Shown here: positions 55,338 to 63,925 of the stretch, one piece after another
How the letters are laid out: every line of letters begins with the position of its first letter
How positions within the stretch are numbered: position 1 is the first letter of the stretch
NCBI GenBank assembly: GCA_026391795.1
Contig: JAPLDI010000029.1
Span: forward strand, 54,913-118,912
DNA from: Bacteroidota bacterium
Lineage (GTDB): Bacteria > Bacteroidota > Bacteroidia > Bacteroidales > FEN-979
DNA: 64,000 nt
Direction: 5' to 3'
Notes under the pieces: model-generated
What the model saw: the letters and a program-made list of their open reading frames with translations, nothing else
What the model was told of the DNA's origin: nothing
Databases searched by the model: none
Position numbers and translations under genes: made by a program

Positions 55338-55372
55338 GAAAGTCCCGCCCGGGTTATCCGGACGGGACTTTC
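55338..55372. terminator. Bidirectional terminator between HU and mpg
   Basis: GAAAGTCCCG and CGGGACTTTC pair over 10 bp, extended by an inner CCGG/CCGG pair past one mismatch. It stands between two convergent stops. Confidence 0.75.
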
Positions 55373-55376
55373 CCGT

Positions 55377-55973
55377 TTACACCATACGGAAACGATAGGG
55401 GAGGAGGGCATCTTCACCGGCATAATCCACTCCGATCCGCGGCCCGGCGACGATGATTCCGCGAACGACTTCCCGTCCGTCATCTTCAAGCCATATACCC
55501 TGTACGGATTTTCCTGAAGGTTTTTTTGTAAGATCCAGCCCGGTATGACTAAAATGAATCCCCAGGATCTTTGATACCTTCCCGGGACCATTTCCGAAAT
55601 CCTTCTCCATAGACTTCTTTCCTGAACGTGCTAGCATCGTTTCAAATCCCGCAACCGGCCGGATCGAACGGATCAGGACGGCATGAGGAACATCCTTTTT
55701 GTTGGTTACTACATTGAAAAGCGAATGGATTCCATAGCACAGGTAAACATATGCGGTTCCGCCCACCGCATACATCACTTCCGTACGCGGCGTCCGGCGG
55801 CTGCCGTAGGCGTGCGAAGCCCTGTCGGTAACCCCTTCATACGCCTCAGTTTCCACGATGATGCCACCCGTTACCACACCGTCAAATTGAGTATACACCA
55901 CTTTCCCCAGCAGTTCGCGGGCAACGACAACAACGCGCTCTCTTTCATAAAATGACCTTGGGATGACCTGCAT
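55377..55973 (-). CDS. DNA-3-methyladenine glycosylase (AAG/MPG type)
   Basis: Removes alkylated and deaminated purines in base-excision repair. 198 aa. Motifs: ARELLGKVVYTQFDG, IVETEAYEGVTDRASHAYG (catalytic Glu in the first), MYAVGGTAYVYLCYGIHSLF, and LIRSIRP. It stands alone on the minus strand between the two plus-strand HU genes. Confidence 0.95.
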   Translation of the reverse strand: MQVIPRSFYERERVVVVARELLGKVVYTQFDGVVTGGIIVETEAYEGVTDRASHAYGSRRTPRTEVMYAVGGTAYVYLCYGIHSLFNVVTNKKDVPHAVLIRSIRPVAGFETMLARSGKKSMEKDFGNGPGKVSKILGIHFSHTGLDLTKKPSGKSVQGIWLEDDGREVVRGIIVAGPRIGVDYAGEDALLPYRFRMV

Positions 55974-56005
55974 GGGCTTTTCGAAAAGGTAAATGTAGGA
56001 AATAC

Positions 56006-56036
56006 TTGACTTTTCCTCGCTTTTTTACTAATTTCG
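56006..56036 (+). promoter_or_regulatory. Probable promoter of the second HU gene
   Basis: TTG at 56006-56008, 20-nt spacer, TAATTTCG at 56029-56036 (one mismatch to TAnnTTTG). The layout parallels that of the first HU gene. Confidence 0.45.
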
Positions 56037-56073
56037 GTCGTCTTTTTTATTCGTTAACCTAAAACCCGCAAAC

Positions 56074-56337
56074 ATGAACAAAGCTCAGATGATCGACAGC
56101 ATTGCCAAAAGTGCAAAGCTGACAAAGGTAAAATCCAAGGATGCATTGGATTCCATTATGACCATTGCTAAGAAAACATTGGGTAAGGGTCAGAAAATTT
56201 CTCTCGTTGGATTCGGAACTTTCAGTGTATATCAGAAAGCTGCAAGGAAAGGCAGGAATCCCCAAACCGGGAAAGAGATCCGGATTCCTGCCCGGAAAGT
56301 TGTGAAGTTCAAGGCAAGTAAAAAACTGAAGGCATGA
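56074..56337 (+). CDS. HU-family DNA-binding protein (copy 2)
   Basis: 87 aa. MNKAQMIDSIAKSAKLTKVK, ISLVGFGTFSVYQKAARKGR and NPQTGKEIRIPARKVVKF show a full HU fold. It is clearly a paralogue of the gene at 55039: the beta-arm is almost identical while the helical base differs at many positions, so the two may form hetero- as well as homodimers. Confidence 0.97.
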   Translation: MNKAQMIDSIAKSAKLTKVKSKDALDSIMTIAKKTLGKGQKISLVGFGTFSVYQKAARKGRNPQTGKEIRIPARKVVKFKASKKLKA

Positions 56338-56357
56338 TCAAGTGAATGAAAAAGAAC

Positions 56358-56389
56358 AATGGCCCTGGTTTCCGGGGCCATTTCTTTTT
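56358..56389. terminator. Terminator after the second HU gene
   Basis: AATGGCCC and GGGCCATT form an 8-bp stem, extended by GG/CC, and are followed by TTCTTTTT on the plus strand. The T run abuts the stop codon of the convergent methyltransferase gene. Confidence 0.75.
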
Positions 56390-57200
56390 AAGATCCGGCT
56401 GGTTCTGTTTTGTGACAATCAAAACAGGCATATGGCACCGACATCGTCAATTCCCCGTTTAACGAGGCAATCTTATTCATCTGTTCTTCAACATCCCGAA
56501 AGATCCCCGGATCACCAGTAACCTCTTCCCATGACCTCCGGAAAGCCCTCCGGATGAAAGAATGCTCCAGGAAGGCAGTTCCATTCATGAACCTCATCTT
56601 AAACCCATCCATATTGATCGAACGGATTGTAAAACCTGCTTTCAGGATCTTATCCTTCCAGTACTCAACCGGCTTCCGCTTTGTAAAGATGTGTTCCCTC
56701 AATCTGTCGGATTCTTCTGTCAGCCCCCTGGATAACAGCACCTGGTCATAAACATCATAGAACTCAACAAACGTATGGGGCAGGTTCATGGTCAGCACCA
56801 TCTGCCCGTCAGGAACCAGAACCCGATGGCATTCTGCAAGTACTTTCCCTTCATCCTGAACATTGTTTACCCCGTTGTTAGCAACAATCAACCCGAAGAA
56901 GCAATCGGAAAAGGGAAGATCTTCTGCTGCTCCCCGGATGACCGAGGCGTTTGAAATCCCTTTCAGCCGCATCTTCTCCGTGATCATCCCGATGGAATCT
57001 TCTGATGGGTCGATCCCGTATACAAAGGATGTCTTCCCTGCTCTTTCAGCAATCTCAAGCATGGGGAACCCGGCGCCGCTGCCAATGTCAAGGATTTTTA
57101 TCCCGGGCTTCAGAACCAGGGTGTCCATGAGTGTCAGCCCGAAAGGAGCCGACCAGAGCGGAAGCTCATCATAAATAAGAAACTGGTTGAGACGGGTCAT
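56388..57200 (-). CDS. SAM-dependent methyltransferase, class I
   Basis: 270 aa from the ATG at 57200, which has AGGAAG 7 nt upstream; a GTG at 57230, overlapping the previous gene, would add ten residues. The SAM site is KILDIGSGAGFPMLEIAERA (near residue 40), followed by VYGIDPSEDSIGMI, ASVIRGAAEDLPFSDCFF and the acidic CFFGLIVANNGVNNVQDEGK. No substrate-binding feature is recognisable; the fold resembles UbiE/small-molecule methyltransferases. The C-terminus has a Cys/His cluster (ACFDCHKTE). Adjacent zinc-ribbon gene upstream. Confidence 0.85.
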   Translation of the reverse strand: MTRLNQFLIYDELPLWSAPFGLTLMDTLVLKPGIKILDIGSGAGFPMLEIAERAGKTSFVYGIDPSEDSIGMITEKMRLKGISNASVIRGAAEDLPFSDCFFGLIVANNGVNNVQDEGKVLAECHRVLVPDGQMVLTMNLPHTFVEFYDVYDQVLLSRGLTEESDRLREHIFTKRKPVEYWKDKILKAGFTIRSINMDGFKMRFMNGTAFLEHSFIRRAFRRSWEEVTGDPGIFRDVEEQMNKIASLNGELTMSVPYACFDCHKTEPAGS

Positions 57201-57214
57201 CAGATCTTCCTGTG

Positions 57215-57481
57215 TTACGTGTTCTTCCACCGTTCGAGCCTGGGAATTCCCAGCGTGAAGAACCCGGTCAGAAAGCCGGGGAAGCCCAGCTCTTTCATTT
57301 TTGTTTTTACCAGTTCCTGCATTCCTGCGGCTGTGATATCCGGTCGTGTAAATCTCCCGTTTTCATAACAGCGAGAACAGTACATGCGGTTCTTTGTCCC
57401 GTCGGCGTTGGTCCCACCGCCTTTTTCATCCTTCTTCAGCGGCATTCCGCAGCTCTGGCAAAATTTATAGATCTTCTCCAT
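57215..57481 (-). CDS. Small putative zinc-ribbon protein
   Basis: 88 aa. FCQSCGMPLKKDEKGGG and RMYCSRCYENGRFTRPDI give two CxxC pairs about 23 residues apart, matching a putative zinc-ribbon family often found alone or fused to methyltransferases and transcription factors. The rest, ITAAGMQELVKTKMKELGF, forms a helix and a hydrophobic end. Function unknown; the neighbouring methyltransferase may be its partner. Confidence 0.8.
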   Translation of the reverse strand: MEKIYKFCQSCGMPLKKDEKGGGTNADGTKNRMYCSRCYENGRFTRPDITAAGMQELVKTKMKELGFPGFLTGFFTLGIPRLERWKNT

Positions 57482-57492
57482 GATCCTTTTTT

Positions 57493-57760
57493 TTACTTCT
57501 TCCTTCTAAATAGGAGTTTTAATTTCATAGCCGGCTCACTGAACGGTTTTGCAGTCAGATACGCCCAGATGGAAATCAGTGTTCATCCGACACGTTCCAT
57601 GTCATAAAAATAGGTAAAAAAGTACAGAATAAACCCGATCCTGAAAAATCATTTTCTTGTTCTGCGCAACTCTTTCCTTTATTTTCATTCCGGTTTGCAA
57701 ACTTCGCCACACTCTCCCCGGTCTGAAGAAAAGAAGTAAGGCTGCCTGCCACCTCTTCAT
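57493..57760 (-). pseudogene. Remains of a small membrane-protein gene
   Basis: This 353-nt intergenic stretch (57482-57834) has no intact gene but shows protein-like pieces in two frames on the minus strand. An open frame of 52 codons (57760-57602) reads MKRWQAALLLFFRPGRVW, then KERVAQNKKMIFQ. In another frame, FRIGFILYFFTYFYDMERVG runs into a TGA and continues as TLISIWAYLTAKPFSEPAMK to a TAA at 57493, next to the zinc-ribbon start. Together these look like one hydrophobic protein broken by a frameshift and a stop. I do not recognise the family, and it could be a coincidence. Confidence 0.35.
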
Positions 57761-57834
57761 ATCATCAAGGGTAAACCCGTTTCGCTAAATCCTGTTCCGG
57801 GGGTAATTTCGTTCTGTCAATACAAAAAAACGTC

Positions 57835-58764
57835 ATGGAAACAATGGTCATAAAAGGTGATTCCGTTAAAGAAAGGATCTTTGGCGAAGTAAAAAATGAA
57901 GTTGCCCTGCTTGAGGCTGAGTATCACCGGGTGCCGGGAATTGCCTTTATCGGTTTTTCCTGTATAGCACTCGCCAAGTATAACATCCCGCTGCATGTCA
58001 GCCTTGCAGAAGCAATGGGGTTCAAAGTACGCACGGAAATAGAGCCTGAGGATGTTACCGAAGAGGATGTTTTCAGGTTGATCGGGGAATTGAATGCCGA
58101 CAATACCATCCATGCCATCGTCCTGCTGCAGCCGCTTCCTTCGCATCTTAACCCGATCCGGATCGTCAATAGGATTGATCCTTCAAAAGAAGTGGAAGGC
58201 TTTCATCCCCTGAATATGCTGAGCACGCTGGTACCCGACATTCAGACAGCAAAATACCCGATGTGTTTGCCGGAAGCCTTGTTTGAGATGTTCAGGGAAG
58301 CCGGGATGATCGTTGGGAAGGACAAGGAATGGGTTTTTGTGCTGGATGACGAATTCTTCTCCAACACCCTTACCAGTATGATCGTCAGGACTGCTGCTTC
58401 AAAGGTCGTACCGCAGGAAGGTACCCTGACTTTTATGAATAAGAACTCAGAGAAACTCATTGAACACTGCAGCCGGGCAGACTTTCTGGTGATCGTATCC
58501 AAAACCCCGGAATACATAAGGCCGGAATGGCTGAAACCCGGTGTATGCATCATCGATATTTATTCCAACCTGGTAAAGGAAGTGCAGTCAAAAAACGATC
58601 CGGGGAAACTTGTTCCCGTGATCAGGGGAGGTGTCAATCTGGAATCTGTAAAGCATATCGCCGGTGCCATTCTTCCCATTCCCGGTGGTCTGATGACCGT
58701 GGTAATGGCAATCCTTTTCCGGAATACCGTAATGGCATTTAAAAACAGTTTAAAAGGATTATGA
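57835..58764 (+). CDS. FolD-like protein with altered catalytic residues
   Basis: 309 aa. It is clearly homologous to FolD (methylenetetrahydrofolate dehydrogenase/cyclohydrolase): LNADNTIHAIVLLQPLPSHL, SKEVEGFHPLNM and ILPIPGGLMTVVMAIL align with conserved blocks. By hand alignment, however, the catalytic Lys is His, the Tyr four residues before it is Asn, the Gln of the VQLPLP motif is Leu, the catalytic Asp (VDG) is Glu, and the NADP-binding loop GRSxIVG is replaced by DDEFFSNT. Normal activity is therefore doubtful. It could act on another folate or serve a structural role. Confidence 0.75.
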   Translation: METMVIKGDSVKERIFGEVKNEVALLEAEYHRVPGIAFIGFSCIALAKYNIPLHVSLAEAMGFKVRTEIEPEDVTEEDVFRLIGELNADNTIHAIVLLQPLPSHLNPIRIVNRIDPSKEVEGFHPLNMLSTLVPDIQTAKYPMCLPEALFEMFREAGMIVGKDKEWVFVLDDEFFSNTLTSMIVRTAASKVVPQEGTLTFMNKNSEKLIEHCSRADFLVIVSKTPEYIRPEWLKPGVCIIDIYSNLVKEVQSKNDPGKLVPVIRGGVNLESVKHIAGAILPIPGGLMTVVMAILFRNTVMAFKNSLKGL

Positions 58765-58795
58765 AACCGGGGCTTGAAAATTCCGGAAATGATTC

Positions 58796-59803
58796 CTATA
58801 TCATCTTCTCTATGCGGCAGCGCAGAAGCCTCACTTTCTCATGGAGGGCATTGAAAAACCGGTAGCGTTCTTTTGAAGAGGTTCCACTGATCATGGTCGA
58901 TTTCTGCATCAGGTTTCGTAACGATTTATCGATCTGGTCACAAAAAACAGGGCTTGTTGTGATCAGCTGGTTGATCACATTATACGTGTTGTAGCAGACT
59001 TTCCGGTCGTCCATCGTCACCAGGATGGTGTTATCGTTTACCAGCACTTCATTGTGAAACAGTTTATAGCTGTTTTCAACTCCTTCGGGAGTCGTTCCCA
59101 GCATGAACTGAAACCCGTGCTCAGCCTGTGCCTGTACATGACCGAGCCAGGTCTCCAGTACATCGATGAGCCGGAAAACATCTTCGTTCCGTGTAAAAAA
59201 TCCGGCTACAAAACAATATTCGATCTGACGGAGGACACTGGAGATGGTCTCTTCACTCCAGATCTCAATTACGGGGACCCTGACATAATAGGAAAGGAGC
59301 TGGCGCCCTGTTTTATAAAGGGTTTCCGGCACATCCAGCGTGAGCTTTTGATACATGGATCCTGCCGAAGGGATCAGGACCTGCTGCCAGAAGAAGAATT
59401 TGAAGGCGGCAATTTCAGGGAACTCGAAATAGTAGAAAAGGGGGATGTCCTTGGCTGCATAGATGATCTCCTGCTGTTTGCAGGGGTGTATCTTTTTAAT
59501 TTCAACCAGCAGTGTCTGCAACCAGTTTTCTATGCTGAAACCCTCTTCCCCGATAGCCAGTGAGTTAAAACTGATATGACGGCTTTGCAGGCTAAAGAGT
59601 GTATCAACCGAAATGTCGTAGGCTTCACAAATGGTTTTGAGTTCTTCCAGCGTAAGTTCTTTTTCGCCCCTTACCCTCCGGTATACGCTGTCATAGCTTA
59701 TCCCAAGCAGTTCGGAAACGGAATGTACAAAAGAAACATTAGGAGGGAGCTTTCCTTTGATTGCATGAAACAAGGTTTCCTGTATAGAAATGCTTTGATT
59801 CAT
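58796..59803 (-). CDS. XRE-type transcriptional regulator with unknown C-terminal domain
   Basis: 335 aa. The N-terminal helix-turn-helix (SVSELLGISYDSVYRRVRGE, then KELTLEELKTICEAYDISVD; about residues 25-70) is of the phage-repressor type. The remaining 260 residues are mostly helical and aromatic-rich (IYAAKDIPLFYYFEFPEIAA, GHVQAQAEHGFQFMLG) and are likely a ligand- or partner-sensing domain. The ATG at 59803 was chosen over an upstream non-ATG start. Convergent with the FolD-like gene. Confidence 0.75.
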   Translation of the reverse strand: MNQSISIQETLFHAIKGKLPPNVSFVHSVSELLGISYDSVYRRVRGEKELTLEELKTICEAYDISVDTLFSLQSRHISFNSLAIGEEGFSIENWLQTLLVEIKKIHPCKQQEIIYAAKDIPLFYYFEFPEIAAFKFFFWQQVLIPSAGSMYQKLTLDVPETLYKTGRQLLSYYVRVPVIEIWSEETISSVLRQIEYCFVAGFFTRNEDVFRLIDVLETWLGHVQAQAEHGFQFMLGTTPEGVENSYKLFHNEVLVNDNTILVTMDDRKVCYNTYNVINQLITTSPVFCDQIDKSLRNLMQKSTMISGTSSKERYRFFNALHEKVRLLRCRIEKMI

Positions 59804-59852
59804 GGTTGCAATATACAGAAAAATCCGAAATTCAGATAGTTCCGGCAATTTT

Positions 59853-62378
59853 TTATTCTTTTACAAACTTACCGGTAAGAATTCCATGATCTGTACTGAG
59901 CTCTACAAAATAGAGACCGGCAGGCAGATGGGTAACCTGGACTTCTGCCCGGGATCCTTCCGTTTTTTGCTTCAGGATCTCCTGGCCCCGGATATTTGTA
60001 ATGACCAGGATGCCAGATGTCTGGGGTTCGCTTGTTTCGAGGATTATTTTATCTTTCGCCGGATCCGGGCACACCCTGATCTTCCCGTTTATGCTCTGGA
60101 ATCCGGCTATTCCCGAGGGATAGAGATAGCCGACTTTCATCCCGTTGCCGAAACTTGACACCCACATCTCCTTCGCGTTGAACGGATTAAAAAAGACCCT
60201 TTCCGGCTGGCGGAAGGGATAGCTGTTCACCAGCTCCCAGGAAGGAAGAGCAGCATTCATGTCATTGCTGACCCAGAGCCCCTGGGTTTCGGTTGTCAGG
60301 TAGGCCTGGTTTTCGCTCGATGGATTGAACGTTACCGAGGTTACCCGGTCAAATTGCGATCCGGTCAGTTTTGTCCAGCTGTTACCCCGGTTGGTTGTTT
60401 TATAGATGCCTCCAAGCCCGTTCGGTGCTCCGCCCCAGCCGCTGTAAACCCCCACATACCAGGTGCTCTGGGTTTCATCCGACGGGTCGAGGACAAGATC
60501 ACGTGCCCAGTAATGCATTCCGGCATCGCTTTTATCTGTCCAGCTATTGGTACCCGGGTTGTATAGAAATACTCCGCTGCTGGCGGTGAATGTACCTGAT
60601 GGATTTATTCTTCCTGAAAATGTACATACCATGGTGCCATCATTCAAAACAATGATTGCAGCGGGATGGCCTTCTGTTCTCGGGGGGTTCGGCAATTTTG
60701 TCCAGGTGGAGGAGGTTCCGGCAGAAAGGTTGTTGGTGATGTAGATACCGCCTAGCTGGGCTCCCTGCGTACCACCGAAATGGATGACAGAGGCGTACAT
60801 CCGTTCGGCGTTATTGGGATCGGAGGCAAGCCAGAATACAGGGTGCCCGAAGGAATGAAGGGTCGTCCAGTTTGCACCTCCGTCGGAGGAAGTGACGATC
60901 TTCCCGTTAGGATCCGAAGCATCCAGCTGCGCATCTCTTAAACGGGTACTTTCATACATATCGTGGATGTTGGAGCATGCGCCGTAAAGGTTTCCCGCGG
61001 CAGATTTTTCTATGCGGTAAAGTGAATTGACAGAAAATCCGTTGCAGGTAAAGCCCCATGTGCTCCCTGCATCCGTGCTGCGTATCCCGCCGATATCACT
61101 GAAACAGCCAAGGATATTGCCGGCATCATTCCAGAAAACCTGCCAGCAGGTCGTACTTTCAATGCCGATGCTTGTGTAGTTCTGTCTCGGCGGAGTAGTG
61201 GAACCGGCAGGATGCTGGTCACCACTGCTCACATAGGCCTGCCTCCAGGTTGCACCGCCATCGGTAGTAGATTCTACATTGCTGTAGCTTCCGAACAGTA
61301 CTTTGTCGGAATTATCCGGCGCCACCGTAATTCCAAAACAGCTCTCGCTCCAGCTCCACTCCTTGTCGCCGCCCGATCCTTCCCAGCCGGTAATGATATT
61401 GGCGTTTCCGGCGGTATTGAAGACTTTATTCCAGCTGATGCCTGCGTCAGAAGATTTAAAGACCAGCGGTGCACTCAGGTTCTCGTCATGGCCGCCGAGA
61501 TAGATGGTGTTGATGTTGTTCCCTGCCATGGCAGCATACATTATAAAATCGGTGGAAAAGTTGACTCCCGATGATCTCGGTACCCAGGTTCCGTTATCAT
61601 TGTCCATCGTATAAATGCCTTTGGCAAAACCATAATATTCCCACGGGTTCACAACATTGTAGACATCGCCGGCATTGGCAGTGATGCAGACAAATCGTGT
61701 TGTTCCGCCGCTCCTGCCACCGGCAAAACTCCAGATTTGCTGTCCTGCAGTGATCCCCGTAACGGTCTGGACGGTAAAACTGGCTCCCGAATTTGTGGAA
61801 GTAATCAGCCCGTCGTTGGTCCCGATAAAGATGTTGCTTCCATCCCAGAAAACCCCTCCGATGACAAGTCCTGCTCCCATGCTGGCAGCATGTTTGACCA
61901 GTGTGAACGAACTTCCTCCGGTATTTGTGAAAAGGATATCGCCGTATCCGCCGATCAGCATCTGGTTCGGATCGGAATAGTTGGCAACCATCTTGTACAC
62001 GGTCCCGTAAGTGCCCAGGTCGTAGGCGGTGATCCGGTTCCAGCTATTGCCACCATCTGTAGTCTTTACAGGATACCCGTTATTTCCGTTGTTGAAGTTG
62101 GAATAGGCAATGTCGGGGTTGCTGGTGAATTCATAGGTTGACTTGCTGAATACCTGCAATTTTGAATGATGAACCTGCGAGTAGGAGTACCCGAAATCAG
62201 TACTGTGAAACAATTCGCTCATGTCGCAGCTGACATAGAACTCATTGTCATTCGCAGGGTTTATCGTTGGAAAAAAGAGGGATCCTCCGCCTCCGACACC
62301 CCTCGGGGAAAATGAAGAGGGCTGCGAGGAAACGGATAAACTCAATCCGAGAAGGATAAGCGGCAGAAATAGTTTCAT
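59853..62378 (-). CDS. T9SS-exported beta-propeller (sialidase/BNR-like) protein
   Basis: 841 aa. Signal peptide MKLFLPLILLGLSLSVSSQ. The body is built of Asp-box (S-x-D-x-G-x-T-W) repeats such as STDAGSTWGF, TTDGGNSWNR, TTNRGNSWTK and ESTTDGGATWRQ, as in two-domain propeller glycosidases and VPS10-type proteins. The C-terminal 75 residues (GQEILKQKTEGSRAEVQVTH, ending in HGILTGKFVKE) are a type A T9SS sorting domain. The product is thus probably released or anchored at the cell surface; a glycan target is only inferred. Confidence 0.85.
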   Translation of the reverse strand: MKLFLPLILLGLSLSVSSQPSSFSPRGVGGGGSLFFPTINPANDNEFYVSCDMSELFHSTDFGYSYSQVHHSKLQVFSKSTYEFTSNPDIAYSNFNNGNNGYPVKTTDGGNSWNRITAYDLGTYGTVYKMVANYSDPNQMLIGGYGDILFTNTGGSSFTLVKHAASMGAGLVIGGVFWDGSNIFIGTNDGLITSTNSGASFTVQTVTGITAGQQIWSFAGGRSGGTTRFVCITANAGDVYNVVNPWEYYGFAKGIYTMDNDNGTWVPRSSGVNFSTDFIMYAAMAGNNINTIYLGGHDENLSAPLVFKSSDAGISWNKVFNTAGNANIITGWEGSGGDKEWSWSESCFGITVAPDNSDKVLFGSYSNVESTTDGGATWRQAYVSSGDQHPAGSTTPPRQNYTSIGIESTTCWQVFWNDAGNILGCFSDIGGIRSTDAGSTWGFTCNGFSVNSLYRIEKSAAGNLYGACSNIHDMYESTRLRDAQLDASDPNGKIVTSSDGGANWTTLHSFGHPVFWLASDPNNAERMYASVIHFGGTQGAQLGGIYITNNLSAGTSSTWTKLPNPPRTEGHPAAIIVLNDGTMVCTFSGRINPSGTFTASSGVFLYNPGTNSWTDKSDAGMHYWARDLVLDPSDETQSTWYVGVYSGWGGAPNGLGGIYKTTNRGNSWTKLTGSQFDRVTSVTFNPSSENQAYLTTETQGLWVSNDMNAALPSWELVNSYPFRQPERVFFNPFNAKEMWVSSFGNGMKVGYLYPSGIAGFQSINGKIRVCPDPAKDKIILETSEPQTSGILVITNIRGQEILKQKTEGSRAEVQVTHLPAGLYFVELSTDHGILTGKFVKE

Positions 62379-62479
62379 GGGACCTGGATTAAAATACCAT
62401 TTCAGAATGTACATCGCTCGTTAACAAGACAAATAAGGGATGGCAAGGTTGTCTTTCTGGTATGGAAGGAGTTGGTATA

Positions 62480-63925
62480 CTATTCCACAACGATCTTCCC
62501 TGTCCCAAGCACCTTTTCATTTTGAAATACTTTATAAAAATACAACCCCGCAACCATTTTTTTACCGTCCAGGATTATTTTATTGTTTTTGCCAAAGCTT
62601 GAACTGATGATGATCCTGCCTTCCGGATCAAAAACTTCCAGCAGTGTAATTTCTTGTTTTCCTGAAGAAGATATCTCTATCATGGTTTGCCTGTTCGCAG
62701 GATTTGGATAAACTTTCACTTGATTTTCAACGGACTTTGGTTGAGAGATTCCAGCCGGGGGAGCACAATGTGGCCCCGCGTTCCCCGTAGGATTGCGAAG
62801 GTAATTGATTCGCCCTGAGTCCGGGATGATGACATGCAGGACGCACCGGCTGAAGGCAATAAAGGGTGTGATGTTGGAATAACCCATATCGAAAGGAGGA
62901 TCCCATGAACTGCCTCCATTCCCGGAGTGAAGGTATTCTGCTCCGACACCTGATTTTACATAGGTCATGTGTAAATCTGATCCATCCCTGACCATGTATG
63001 GGTAGTAATAAGTATTGGCAGGATCCTGGGTCAGATCCATGTCTGTAGCCCATGTCACGCCTGAGTTTGAAGATTGAACCAGATGGATCTGATAGTGCCC
63101 GGATGCAGCACCGGCACAGGGAATATCAACATTTTCGCCGTTCACTGATACCATCGTCCCATAATCAAAAGGAGGAATTACAACGACATCATCCCCCCAG
63201 GTCACTCCATAATCCCCCGAATGTTTATAGAAGATCTGCATCTGACCGGTACGGTTATCGTTCCACGACATATAGACATCCGGGCCCTGGGCAGCGATGG
63301 CTTCATCCTCAGAACGTCCTGTTGAAAAGGTAAGTTGCTGATGGGCTCCCCAGGTTGCACCATTGTCAGGTGAACGAAGAAAAAAGATCTCTGTATTGTA
63401 GGGAGAAGAGGACGTTACGATATCATTTGCAACATAGACTGTATTCCCTGATACTGCAATGGCGGGCCAGTCTGCAACAACGGTATCCAATACGACAGCT
63501 GTTCCCCAGGTATTTCCTCCATCCAGGGAGTGCCTGTACCACGATGTACGGTGCTGCGTGATCGTGTCTATTTCCCGCCAGACCACATGAACGGTTGACC
63601 CGTTAACCGCAATTGCGGGATTGAAGGCATTGCCATTTAGAGTTGAGATTACAACAGGGTTGCTCCATGTCAGGCCGGTGTCTCCTGATTGCACGTAATA
63701 AACGGCACCTGTTTTTAAAGTGAACCTGTCAGCATAAACTACATGCACTGTGTCACCGCTGACGCCAATGCAGGAACCCATGCTTTCATTCAATATTGCC
63801 GATACGGCCCCGGGGGAGATATTTACGGGTGTGCTCCATTGTGCGATGGAAAGTAAGGGAACTCCTGCAGTTCCGATGATCAGTGCCAGGATCCTGGCGG
63901 TAATTAGAAATCGTTTATTCATCAT
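62480..63925 (-). CDS. T9SS-exported BNR-repeat (sialidase-like) protein
   Basis: 481 aa. Signal peptide (ILALIIGTAGVPLLSIAQ), then sialidase-type repeats with Asp boxes (SGDTGLTWSN, SLDGGNTWGT, SPDNGATWGA, SGDYGVTWGD, SSNSGVTWAT, SGNGGSSWDP). A C-terminal T9SS domain (VYPNPANRQTMIEI, then KKMVAGLYFYKVFQ, final KIVVE) follows. The Asp/Arg active site of true sialidases is not evident, so binding rather than hydrolysis is possible. It precedes the larger cargo gene on the same strand and they may be co-transcribed. Confidence 0.85.
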   Translation of the reverse strand: MMNKRFLITARILALIIGTAGVPLLSIAQWSTPVNISPGAVSAILNESMGSCIGVSGDTVHVVYADRFTLKTGAVYYVQSGDTGLTWSNPVVISTLNGNAFNPAIAVNGSTVHVVWREIDTITQHRTSWYRHSLDGGNTWGTAVVLDTVVADWPAIAVSGNTVYVANDIVTSSSPYNTEIFFLRSPDNGATWGAHQQLTFSTGRSEDEAIAAQGPDVYMSWNDNRTGQMQIFYKHSGDYGVTWGDDVVVIPPFDYGTMVSVNGENVDIPCAGAASGHYQIHLVQSSNSGVTWATDMDLTQDPANTYYYPYMVRDGSDLHMTYVKSGVGAEYLHSGNGGSSWDPPFDMGYSNITPFIAFSRCVLHVIIPDSGRINYLRNPTGNAGPHCAPPAGISQPKSVENQVKVYPNPANRQTMIEISSSGKQEITLLEVFDPEGRIIISSSFGKNNKIILDGKKMVAGLYFYKVFQNEKVLGTGKIVVE

